From contig NC_058519.1 of assembly GCF_904849725.1 (NCBI RefSeq), positions 650,617,387 to 650,681,386 of the forward strand: 64,000 bases of DNA, in the 5' to 3' direction. This document shows positions 21,660-31,679 of this stretch, piece after piece; position 1 is the stretch's first letter, and every line of letters starts with the position of its first letter. Source of the DNA: Hordeum vulgare subsp. vulgare. Taxonomy: Eukaryota; Streptophyta; Magnoliopsida; Poales; Poaceae. The translations under genes and the position numbers were made by a program. The notes beneath the pieces were generated by a model. The model searched no databases. It saw nothing but the letters and a program-made list of their open reading frames with translations, and was not told the origin of the DNA.

Positions 21660-23465
21660 ATTGCTCTCTTGTGCTACGCTCACTGGATCTTGCACTTGTT
21701 GTAGGGTTCCACCAGTCCAGGTATGGCTACAAGAACGTGGCTGATCTGGTTGGCGTGGTCGCCGGCTACGCCAAGGCCAAGATCCCATTGGACGCGATCT
21801 GGTCGGACATCGACTACATGGACAATTACCAGGACTTCACGCTGGATCCGGTGAACTACCCATCCAAGCAGCTCCGGCCGTTCGTCGACCGGCTCCACAA
21901 CAATGGCCAGAAATACGTGGTCACCGTACACCCGGCTATCAAACGGCAAGCAGCACCTCACGAGGACTTGTTCCTCAAGCGGAACGGCGCCAACCTGGTA
22001 GGCGAGGCGTGGCCAGGCGAGGTCTACTTCCTGGACTTCATGAACCCGCGCAGCACCGAGTACTGGGCACGAAAGATCTCTGAGTTTCGGCGGACCATCC
22101 CTGTCGACGGGCTCTGGTGCGACATCAAAGAGCCGTCCAACTTCAAGGACTGGCAGCCTCTCAATGCGTTGGACGACCCGCCCTACCGCATCAACAACTC
22201 CGGCTTTCACCTTCCCATCAACTACAGGACAGTGCCGGCCTCTACGGTGCACTACAACAACGTGACCGAGTACGACGCGCACAATCTCTTCGGCCTCCTC
22301 CAGACGCAGGCCACGCACGCCGGGCTGCTCAGGGACACCAAACGCCGCCCCTTCGTGCTCACCCGCTCTACCTTTGTCGGTTCCGGCCGTTACGCCGCGC
22401 ACTGGACAGGCAACAACGACGCGAGGTGGGACGAGCTTGCGCGCTCCATCAACACCATCCTCAACTTTGGACTCTTAGGCATCCCCATGATGGGCGCCGA
22501 CATCTGCGGCTTCAACGGCAACACCACCCAGGAGCTCTGCAGCCGCTGGATTCAGCTCGGCGCATTCTACCCGTTCGCCAGGGCCCATGCGGAGAAGACA
22601 ACCCTACGGCGAGAGCTCTATGTGTGGGAGTCGACGGCACGGTCGGCGAAGAAGGCGTTGGAGATGCGCTACCGGCTGCTCCCCTACATCTACACGCTCA
22701 TGTACGAGGCGCACACGACGGGTGCGCCCATCGTGCGCCCGCTCTTCTTCTCCTACCCGCACGACAACAACACCTACGGCGTGGACAGGCAGTTCATGCT
22801 CGGCCGCGCCGTGCTTGTCTCTCCAGTGCTAGAGCCCGGCGCCAAAACCGTCGACGCCTATTTCCCCGCCGGCCGGTGGTTCAATCTTTACAACCAGTCC
22901 GTCGCCCTCACCATGAAGGCCGGCAAGCGCGTCACCCTCCCGGCGCCAGCGGACTTGGCAAACGCGTACCTGGCCGGCGGCAACATCCTACTACTGCAGC
23001 AAGCGGGCCTCACCACGTCCGCCGCACGCCAGGGTGATCTCCACCTCCTTGTGGCGCTCGCGGAGAACGGGACGGCCAGCGGGGAACTCTTCTTGGATGA
23101 CGGCGACTCGCCGGAGATGGGCGGCGTGGGAGGCAATTGGACCCTCGTGAGATTCAGCTGCGACAGGGAAGAGAGCAAGGGCACCATCACAACCAAGGTG
23201 AGTTCACATGTGGTGCGAAACTCATACGCGCCGACTCGGGCGCAGGTCATCGACAAGGTGGTCATCATGGGGCTGCAGTCGCCACCAAAGAGCTTCACCA
23301 TCTATGTAAACAACGTTGAGCTCAAGGCAGCCCACACCATGTCCCGGACCAGTGGAGTGTTCAGCGTCAGTGGAATGGCGCTGGCAATCGGAGACAAGTT
23401 CGAGATCAAGCTCGTCATGTCCCATTAATTAACATTGAGACCATCTGTGTATATTTTTTGATCTG

Positions 23466-23471
23466 AATAAA
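23466..23471 (+). terminator. Polyadenylation signal of the GH31 gene
   Basis: AATAAA lies 38 bp after the stop codon, in the context gaataaaaacaaaag. Confidence 0.6.
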
Positions 23472-23604
23472 AACAAAAGTTGAAGATTTCTAGTATCACA
23501 TGTGCCAGTTCTAACATTAATTCGTCCCGCCAGCAGCTTCCACTCTCATTTCATGGAAGCACATCCAGGTATTTAAGGAACCCATAAGACGCTCAGTTAC
23601 TGGG

Positions 23605-23789
23605 ACATTTTTTTTAACAATCACGGGGGAGAGGATCCCCACCTGAATATTTTAAGTCGAGGTCTTAATTCGCATGGTGATTTGTTGGGTACGGTTATAT
23701 CTCAGTCGACTCGGATTTAAACAAGTCTCGATCAAGTTATAGAACATTTTTTTTAACAATCACGGAGGAGAGGATCCCCACCTGAATAT
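23605..23789 (+). repeat. Direct ~45 bp duplication spaced 140 bp
   Basis: ttttttttaacaatcacgg, gaggatccccacctgaatat and their connecting bases occur at 23605-23650 and again at 23745-23789, with one or two differences. Confidence 0.85.
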
Positions 23790-24060
23790 ATTACCCAAAT
23801 GCCAAAAAAGGCGAGTTACATCATAGAGACACGTCCGCCTCCCTACTGATGGGGTCTTTAAATCTAAAGACCCAAAGAGTAAAGTCTGAAACAATGTTAC
23901 GAAGGGTAGAGAGGGGAGTGAAACTCGTTATGAAAAACACGAGCGTTTTTAGAGTCCCACAACTTTCATAGGATGCCGAGAGCGACGGTAGACCAAACGT
24001 TGATGTCAAGACCAAACGGTGTTTCAAATCATGCATTTTGATTTACTAGATAGGATGTGT

Positions 24061-24225
24061 CTAGGTCTCAGTCGACTGAGATTCGTGAAGTCTCAGTCAA
24101 GTAGTATAGTATGTAAGAAGGAAAAAACTGAAAAAATATTTTATCTATCCAAACCTCAATGCAAAATCAACGGATTATAGTATCGAGTGAGACTTCGCGA
24201 AATCTAAGTCGACTGATTTTTAGCA
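24061..24225. mobile_element. Possible MITE with imperfect inverted ends
   Basis: The left end ctcagtcgactgagattcgt matches the reverse complement of the right end (tcagtcgacttagatttcgc). The ~100 bp between is AT-rich. A related half-site lies at 23690-23740. The TSD is not clear. Confidence 0.5.
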
Positions 24226-24499
24226 AAGGTAACCAGCAGAATTGTGTAACCATTGTTGCTTCTGTTACTAGGACATTTTTGAACTTGTTGCATGAGCATA
24301 CATTAAGGCCTAATAGAGAGAGTTAGGCTTAGAGTTGGCTGCTTCGTGATGGCTTTCATGATATGGTGCTTCGTGATGGCTGCTTCGTGATGGCTTAGAG
24401 GTGTGGGAGAAACGTGTCGTCCGGCTAACTCCAATACACAAATGAAATAGTAAAATATGTGTCATACGTACATTCCTTGGTAGTTGGGTTGCGTATACT

Positions 24500-24937
24500 G
24501 CTAAGCATGACAACTAAACATGTTTAATCCTGACAATCAAGTAATTAGAATATGACAACTAAACATATGTTTAAAATCTGGTCACTAAGTGTGCAACTAA
24601 CTATTTTTTGAGAGGACGCGACTGAACTATTTTAAAAGAAACAATTAAGCATTTTTAATTTTGACAACTAAACATGTTTAATTCCGACCGAAAGCTAATT
24701 ATAACATGACAACTAAAATGTTTAAAATCTGGCAACTAAGTTTGCAGCTAAGTTTTTCTTAAGGAGGAAATTGAGCATTTGTAATTTTGGTAACTAAACA
24801 TGTTTAATTTTGACAACCACGTAATTGTAATATAAAAAATAAGCATGTTTAATATCTGGCCACTAAACATATTTAATTCTGACAATCAAGTAATTGCAGT
24901 ATGAAAAATAAGCATGTTTAAAATCTGGCAACTAAGG
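24500..24937 (+). repeat. Degenerate AT-rich tandem repeat
   Basis: Irregular repeats of gacaactaaacatgtttaa, ctgacaatcaagtaatt and aaaatctggcaactaag recur at roughly 80-120 bp steps. Copies are too diverged for an exact count. Confidence 0.65.
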
Positions 24938-25072
24938 ACCAAACTTACCATTTTAATTTTGTGGCCAAATACTTGGAATCTAACAAGTATATTTTTGAAT
25001 TTGGTAACCAAGTACTACTCATGGTTACATGTAAGCAGAAGTGCTTCGTCTGTGTATAGACAGTGTAGTAAG

Positions 25073-26832
25073 TGTTGCATAGAAAACAAAAAAATTCCTA
25101 CGCACACGAAGACCATCCTGGTGATGATCATCTACGAGAGGGAGATCGGATCCACATACCCTTGTAGATCGCTAAGTGGGAAGCGCTAAGAAATGCGGTT
25201 GATGTAGCAGAACGTCTTCATGATCCAAATCGCCGTCGTCCCACGACCCGTCCCTATCTAGCGTCGAACGGACGGCACCTCCGCGTTCAACACACGTACA
25301 ACTCGATGACAATCTCCGTCTTCTTGATCCAGCAAGAGAGATGAAGAGGTAGCTGAATTCTCTGGCAGCACGACGGCGTGGCAGTGATGTTGGTGTAGCT
25401 ACTCCGGCAGGGCTTCGCCGTGCCGTACCGATCTAGCTACGAGGTGTCACAAAGTAGTGGAGGGAGAGAGGGTTGCACAAAGGCTTGAGGTGCAAAAACC
25501 CTAAAACCCTCCACTATATATAGGAGGAACCAAGGAGGAGCCTTCGGCCGAGGCAAGGAGGGAGGAGTCCTCCTCCAATTCGGTTTGGTGGAGGACTTCT
25601 TCCTATCTTGTCCGCCTCCTTCTCTTTTTTCCTTCTTTATTATTGCCTTGGCCGAAATAGTCTTATTGGGCTGGCCTCACCAGCCCACTAAGGGTTGGTG
25701 TGCCACCCATGGACCTATTTGGTTCTCTTCCGGGTGGGTGGCCCCTCCCGGTAAAACCCCGGAACCCATTCGTCACTCCCGGTATTTTACCCGTAATGCC
25801 CGAAATCTTTCCGGAAGCCAAATGCAACAATCCTATATATCAATCTTCGTTTCCGGACCATTTCGGACACACTCGTGACATCCGGATCTCATCCGGGACT
25901 CCGAACAACATTCGGTTACCAACATCAACAATTCAACTATACCGAAAACGACACCGAACCTTAAGTGCGCAGACCATGCGGGTTCGAGAACTATGTAGAC
26001 ATGACTGAGACACTCTCTAGTCAATATCCAATAGCGGGACCTGGACGTCCATATTGGATCCTACATATTCTACGAAGATCTTATTGGATGAACCTCTATG
26101 TCAAGGATTCACACAATCCCGTATATCATTCCCTTTGTCCTTCGGTATGTTACTTTCCCAAGATTCAATTGTCGGTATAGCCATACCTATTTCAATCTTG
26201 TTACCAGCAACTCTCTTTACTCGTTCCGTAATACAAGATCCCGTGGCTAACTCTTTAGTCACATTGCTTGCAAGGCTTGTTTGTGATGTTGTATTACCGA
26301 GTGGACCCCGAGATACATCTCCCTCACACGGAGTGACAAATCACAGTCTTGATCCATGCTAACTCAACGGACACCTTCGGAGATACATGTATAGTACCTT
26401 TATAGTCACCCAGTAACGTTGCGATGTTTGATACACACAAGGTATTTCTACGGTGTTAGTGAGTTACATGATCTCATGGTCATAGGAATGTATGATTGAC
26501 ATGTAGAAAACCATAGCAACAAAATGGCACGATCATATGATACGTTTATAGTTTGGGTCTTGTCCATCACATCATTCTTCTAATGATGTGAAGAATGATG
26601 TGATCCCGTCATCAAGTGACAACACTTGTCTATGGCTAGGAAACCTTAACCATCCTGGACCAACATGCTAGTCAACTAGAGGCTCACTAGGGACATTGTT
26701 TTGTCTATATATCCACACATGCATGTATGTTTCCATTCGATACAATTATAGCATTGATAATAAACGATTATCTTGAAACAGGAAATATAATAATAACTAT
26801 TTTATTATTTCCTCTAGGGCATATTTCCAACA
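25073..26832 (-). repeat. Copia 3' LTR of the truncated element
   Basis: 1760 bp, beginning (plus strand) TGTTGCATAG and ending CATATTTCCAACA. It is collinear with the other copia LTRs but clearly diverged from the 28610 element, especially in the central promoter region. A TATA-like ctatatataggagg near 25513 marks the minus-strand promoter area. Confidence 0.88.
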
Positions 26833-27243
26833 GTCTCCCACTTGCACTAGAGTCAATAATCTAGCTTCACATCTCTATGTGATTTACAATGTAATGAATC
26901 TAACACCCATACAGTTCTGGTGTTGATCATGCTTTTCTCGTGGAAGAGGTTTAGTCAGCGGATCTGCAACATTCAGATTCTTGATGTAATCACGGATGGC
27001 ATTGAAGCGTCACTTTACGTGTCTGGTCCTCCTGTGAAACCTTGGTTCCTTGGCTAGAGCAATGGCACCAGTGTTGTCACAGAACAGATTGATTGTGTCC
27101 AGTGCACTTGGCACTACTCCAAGATCTGACATGAACTACTCCATCCAGACATCCTCCTTAGCCGCCTGTGAGGCAGCTATGTACTCCTCTTCGCATGTAG
27201 AATCAACTACAACGCTTCACATGTAGAATCAGCTATGACGCAG
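26833..27243 (-). pseudogene. 3' remnant of copia pol (RNase H end) and polypurine tract
   Basis: The reverse complement aligns with 35290-35710 of the complete copia element: TCEEEYIAAS-like RNase H tail, the CDN active-site region and then the purine tract gtgggagac at the LTR. An in-frame TAG (near 27142) and other changes show decay. Confidence 0.82.
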
Positions 27244-27511
27244 TTTGCAGTTCAGTGCAAAGTGGGTTCCAGTTTCAAAAACGTGTTGCACAGAACAGAC
27301 ACGGCAAACAGAACTACAAATTTAGACATTCAAACTACGCGGGAGATTAGTTCATCCGTTGTTCGTTAAGATTTACATCGCGGGGGGGGGGGGGGTTAAA
27401 CATTGCCACAGATGGCAAAAATGCTCTCGAAGATGTGGCCCTAACCCTAAAGAGACCAAAATTAGCCCATCAGAGCTCGCAGGGTGCGGCCTTGCCGTCG
27501 CCGGAGTGCAT
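27244..27511. other. 3' flank of the small minus-strand ORF, with a G14 run
   Basis: No ORF of note. It includes a homopolymer of about 14 G (27380-27393). It probably contains the 3' UTR of the ORF ending at 27512. Confidence 0.5.
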
Positions 27512-28081
27512 TTACTCCTCGTCAGAGTCGTCGTTGACGTAGATGATGACGGATTTCCCCTTCTCGCGCGCCTTGGCGGCCTCCTGCTCGCGGTGGAGGC
27601 GGCCCTGCTCGAGCAAGAGCTGATCGATGTCGACCTCACGGCGGCGACGCTTGGCGTCGTGTTCGACATCCTCCGCGGAGCGCGTCGCGACCGCGCCGGT
27701 CACCATGGGGAGGACCTCCTCGGGGACTAAGTCCTCGCGGGTCACTGAGCCCTCGAAGGCGGCTGGATCGTAGACCTCGAAGCCGACCTCGCGGGGCGGA
27801 GTGTACGGTGATGAAGCCATGGTGGAGAGGGTCCAGGTGCCGGAGGAGCTCCCCTCCTCGAACTCCGGTGGTGGCGAATCGGAAGGCGCGGGTGCGGCGA
27901 GAGGCGCGGGTGCCGGCACGAGACCGTAGCGGATGTCGAACTCCTCGGCCTGCCACCGCAGCAGCGACGCCGGCACCGGGAGCCCCCTCCCCGTCCACTT
28001 ATGCGACGACCGCTTCCGCGCGGCGTCGGCAGCGACGCACCTGCGCCGCTCCTGCTGCAGATGCGGAGGAAGGGCATCCAT
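27512..28081 (-). CDS. Hypothetical protein, 189 aa, unrecognised
   Basis: An open frame starts MDALPPHLQQERRRC in a good context (gccATGg) and ends DDSDEE. In order it shows a basic N-terminal region with SHKWTGRGLPVPASLLRWQ, a Pro/Ala/Ser-rich middle (codons about 55-85), an acidic segment, a basic cluster KRRRREVDIDQ, a predicted helix and a short acidic tail. It is GC-rich with genic codon use, unlike its AT-rich surroundings. The 5' flank (28082-28200) looks like a grass promoter/5' UTR. No domain is recognised. It could be a real lineage-specific gene or a gene fragment spread by repeats. Confidence 0.55.
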   Translation of the reverse strand: MDALPPHLQQERRRCVAADAARKRSSHKWTGRGLPVPASLLRWQAEEFDIRYGLVPAPAPLAAPAPSDSPPPEFEEGSSSGTWTLSTMASSPYTPPREVGFEVYDPAAFEGSVTREDLVPEEVLPMVTGAVATRSAEDVEHDAKRRRREVDIDQLLLEQGRLHREQEAAKAREKGKSVIIYVNDDSDEE

Positions 28082-28480
28082 GGCGAGCGAATCGGACGGC
28101 TGGAGCTAGGGAAGGGAAGGGAACGACGGTGACGAATTCGGCGGCGGAGGTGAGGGTTTGGCCCCGCAAATGGGAGCCCAAACGGCTTTTATGCCTACCA
28201 CGCGTACATTTGCGGATTCGCGAAAAACGTTTGTGGGCCGGGCTGCAGATGTGGAGTCTGCTCTGCGCAGCAAACTGAGCCCGGCCCGCAAACTCACCGG
28301 AACTTTGCAGTTTTCGCGTTTGTGCAGTTTTTACGTTTTTTATGCTCTCAGCGTCCTAAAAAACAGAGCAAGCAATCAATCGGCATTGTTCCCTCTAGTC
28401 GCGGGTGTTTTTTACTCTTATATTACAGGATGGGAATTGTTACAGTCCTACAAGAGGATACTTCTGAGGTTAGCAGGAAC
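28082..28480. other. Low-copy flank with one arm of an inverted repeat
   Basis: It contains the upstream region of the small ORF. At 28352-28407 lies an arm whose reverse complement is found at 62515-62567, beyond the tandem gypsy element. The gypsy target site ATCGC (28481-28485) lies 74 bp further on. Confidence 0.7.
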
Positions 28481-28485
28481 ATCGC

Positions 28486-28609
28486 TGATGGGGTTATAGT
28501 CCTAGGGTAGGGTCATAGGCCTGCCTTGTAGGTCCTACCCAAGGACTACCCCTCACCAAGGACAAGGCCCTTAGTCAGCTCCGACTGAATTAAGGAGTCC
28601 CCATCATCC
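28486..28609 (+). repeat. Tandem gypsy LTR 1, first segment
   Basis: Starts TGATGGGGTTATAGTCC like LTR 2 and LTR 3. It is cut at CATCC (28605-28609) by the copia insertion and continues at 37530/37535. The two segments sum to 557 bp once the duplicated CATCC is removed. Confidence 0.93.
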
Positions 28610-30423
28610 TGTTGGAATTATGCCCTAGAGGCAATAATAATATAGTTATTATTATAATTCTTGTATCAAGATAATCGTTTATTATCCATGCTATAATTGT
28701 ATTGAATGAAGACTTATATACATGTGTGGATACATAGACAAAACACTGTCCCTAGCAAGCCTCTAGTTGGCTAGCCAGTTGATCAAAGATAGTCAGTGTC
28801 TTCTGATTATAAACAAGGTGTTGTTGCTTGATAACTGGATCACGTCATTAGGAGAATCACGTGACGGACTAGACCCAAACTAATAGACGTAGCATGTTGA
28901 TCGTGTCATTTTGTTGCTACTGTTTTCTGCGTGTCAAGTATTTGTTCCTATGACCATGAGATCATATAAGTCACTGACACCGGAGGAATACTTTGTGTGT
29001 ATCAAACGTCGCAACGTAACTGGGTGACTATAAAGATGCTCTACAGGTATCTCCGAAGGTGTTCGTTGAGTTAGTATCGATCGAGACTTGGATTTGTCAC
29101 TCCGTGTGACGGAGAGGTATCTCGGGGCCCACTCGGTAATACAACATCACACACAAGCCTTGCAAGCAATGTGACTTAGCGTAAGTTGCGGGATCTTGTA
29201 TTATGGACGAGTAAAGAGACTTGTCGGTAAACGAGATTGAAATAGGTATGCAGATACTGACGATCGAATCTCGGGCAAGTAACATACCGAAGGACAAAGG
29301 GAATGACATACGGGATTATATGAATCCTTGGCACTGAAGTTCAAACGATAAGATCTTCGTAGGATCTGTAGGATCCAACATGGGCATCCAGGTCCCGCTA
29401 TTGGATATTGACCGAGGAGTCTCTCGGGTCATGTCTACATAGTTCTCGAACCCGCAGGGTCTGCACACTTAAGGTTCGACGTTGTTTTATGCGTATTTGA
29501 GTTATATGGTTGGTTACCGAATGTTGTTCGGAGTCCCGGATGAGATCACGGACGTCACGAGGGTTTCCGGAATGGTCCGGAAACGAAGATTGATATATAG
29601 GATGACCTCATTTGATTACCGGAAGGTTTTCGGAGTTACCGGGAATGTACCGGGAATGACGAATGGGTTCCGGGAGTTCACCGGGGGGGCAACCCACCCC
29701 GGGGAAGCCCATAGGCCTTGGGGGTGGCGCACCAGCCCTTAGTGGGCTGGTGGGACAGCCCAAGAAGGCCCTATGCGCCATAGGAAGAAAATCAAAGAGA
29801 AAAGAAAAAAAAGGAGGTGGGAAAAGGGGGAAGGACTCCTCCTTCCAAACCTAGTTGGACTCGGTTTGGAAGGGGAGGGTTCCCCCCTTAGGCTCGGCCG
29901 ACCCCCTTGGGAGTCCTTGGACCCCAAGGCAAGGCTCCCCCTCCTCCCCCTATATATACGTAGGTTTTAGGGCTGATTTGACACAACTTTGTCACGGCAG
30001 CCCGACCACATATCTCCACGGTTTTACCTCTAGATCGCGTTTCTACGGAGCTCGGGCGGAGCCCTGCTGAGATAAGATCACCACCAACCTCCGGAGGGCC
30101 GTCACGCTGCCAGAGAACTCATCTACCTCTCCGTCTCTCTTGCTGGATCAAGAAGGCCGAGATCATCGTCGAGCTGTACGTGTGCTGAACGCGGAGGTGT
30201 CGTCCGTTCGGCACTAGATCGTGGGACTGATCGCGGGACGGTTCGCGAGGCGGATCGAGGGACGTGAGGACGTTCCACTACATCAACCGCGTTCACTAAC
30301 GCTTCTGCTGTACGGTCTACAAGGGTACGTAGATCACACATCCCCTCTCGTAGATGGACATCACCATGATAGGTCTTCGTGCGCGTAGGAAAATTTTTGT
30401 TTCCCATGCGACGTTTCCCAACA
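28610..30423 (+). repeat. Copia 5' LTR
   Basis: 1814 bp, TGTTGG...CCCAACA. The promoter TATA tatatata lies at 29951-29958, followed by a long transcribed R/U5 region. It is highly similar to 35712-37529. Confidence 0.96.
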
Positions 30424-31679
30424 GTGGCATCATGAGCTAGGTTCATGCGTAGATGTCTTCTCGAGTAGAACACAAAAGTTTTTGTGGGCGGTGATGTGCG
30501 TTTTCCTGCCCTCCTTAGTCTTTTCTTGGTTCCGCGGTATTGTTGGATCGAAGCGGCTCGGACCGACATTACTCGTACGCTTACGAGATACTGGTTTCAT
30601 CGCTACGAGTAACTCCGTTGCTCAAAGATGACTGGCGGGTGTCAGTTTCTCCAACTTTAGTTGAATCGGATTTGACCGAGGAGGTCCTTGGATGAGGTTA
30701 AATAGCAACTCATATATCTCCGTTGTGGTGTTTGCGTAAGTAAGATGCGATCCTACTAGATACCCATGGTCACCACGTAAAACATGCAACAACAAAATTA
30801 GAGGACGTCTAACTTGTTTTTGCAGGGTATGCTTGTGATGTGATATGGCCAACGATGTGATGTGATATATTGGATGTATGAGATGATCGTGTTGTAATAG
30901 ATAATATCAACTTGCACGTCGATGGTACGGCAACCGGCAGGAGCCATAGGGTTGTCTTTATACTAACGTTTGTGCTTGCAGATGCGTTTACTATTTTGCT
31001 AGGATGTAGCTTTAGTAGTAATAGCATGAGTAGCACGACAACCCCGATGGCGACACGTTGATGGAGATCATGGTGTGGCGCCGGTGACAAGAAGATCGTG
31101 CCGGTGCTTTGGTGATGGAGATCAAGGAGCACGTGATGATGGCCATATCATGTCACTTATGAATTGCATGTGATGTTAATCCTTTTATGCACCTTATTTT
31201 GCTTAGAACGACAGTAGCATTATGAGGTGATCTCTCACTAAAATTTCAAGACGAAATTGTGTTCTCCCCGTCTGTGCACCGTTGCTACAGTTCGTCGTTT
31301 CGAGACACCACGTGATGATCGGGTGTGATAGACTCAACGTTCACATACAACGGGTGCAAAACAGTTGCGCACGCGGAACACTCGGGTTAAGCTTGACGAG
31401 CCTAGCATGTGCAGACATGGCCTCGGAACACATGAGACCGAAAGGTCGATCATGAATCATATAGATGATATGATTAGCATGGGGATGCTTACCACTGAAA
31501 CTATGCTCAACTCATGTGATGATGGGACTTGAGCTAGTGTAAGTGGATCATGAACCACTCAAATGACTAAGAGAGATGTACTTTTTGAGTGGGAGTTTAG
31601 CGAGTAATTTGATTAAGTTAAACTCTAATTAGCTTGAACATAGTCTAAGTCCACTTTGAATATATTTGTGTTGTAGATC
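30424..31679 (+). other. Copia PBS and untranslated leader
   Basis: The PBS TGGCATCATGAGC (30425-30437) adjoins the LTR and is near the initiator tRNA-Met complement. The remaining ~1.2 kb carries no long frame and is the packaging/dimerisation leader expected for this group. Confidence 0.8.

Larger units (their letters stand above)
20379..23428 (+). pseudogene. GH31 alpha-glucosidase-like gene, four exons, with a 1-nt frameshift in exon 3
   Basis: The exons are 20379-20575, 20831-21118, 21226-21612 and 21705-23428. The protein would hydrolyse alpha-linked glucosides (starch/maltose breakdown, or cell-wall xyloglucan if an alpha-xylosidase). A hydrophobic signal peptide (HFVLLTILICLLVH) implies secretion or vacuolar targeting. 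The GH31 N-terminal domain, the barrel (WSDIDYMDNYQDFT, GLWCDIKEPSNF with nucleophile Asp at codon 22121-22123, GADICGFNGNTTQELC) and the C-terminal beta domains are all present. An extra A in 21312-21314 brings TGA 21320-21322 into frame. Discounting it gives exactly 864 codons, normal for plant GH31. The usual acid/base Asp of HWTGDN is Asn (22412-22414). Exon 1 ends at a GC donor. It is either a pseudogene or an assembly error in an otherwise intact gene. Confidence 0.85.
23472..25072. other. Intergenic DNA with small repeats, no gene
   Basis: No supported coding region. It contains a ~45 bp direct duplication (23605-23650 and 23745-23789), a short inverted-repeat element (24061-24225) and an AT-rich degenerate repeat field (24500-24937). 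Short tcgtgatggctgct duplications lie near 24340-24395. Confidence 0.6.
25073..27243 (-). mobile_element. 5'-truncated Ty1/copia element (Angela/BARE relative), minus strand
   Basis: It comprises the 3' LTR (25073-26832), the polypurine tract and only the last ~400 bp of pol. Everything upstream in element orientation is missing. It ends near 27243 in a small duplicated segment (catgtagaatcaactacaac / catgtagaatcagctatgac), which suggests a deletion or repair junction. The flank at 25068-25072 is GTAAG. No partner TSD exists because the other end is lost. Confidence 0.85.

Noticed and set aside
21335..21704. N-terminal extension of the GH31 last exon as one 697-codon frame
   Set aside because: That part is an off-frame reading of exon 3 plus intron 3, including the (TA) tract. 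The conserved GH31 residues lie in another frame up to 21612.
21680..22402. 240-codon minus-strand ORF opposite GH31 exon 4
   Set aside because: It is antisense to a conserved coding exon, with no splice or promoter support.
22117..23037. 306-codon plus-strand frame overlapping the GH31 exon 4
   Set aside because: It is a shadow frame caused by GC-rich third codon positions. It encodes Arg/His-rich sequence with no homology.
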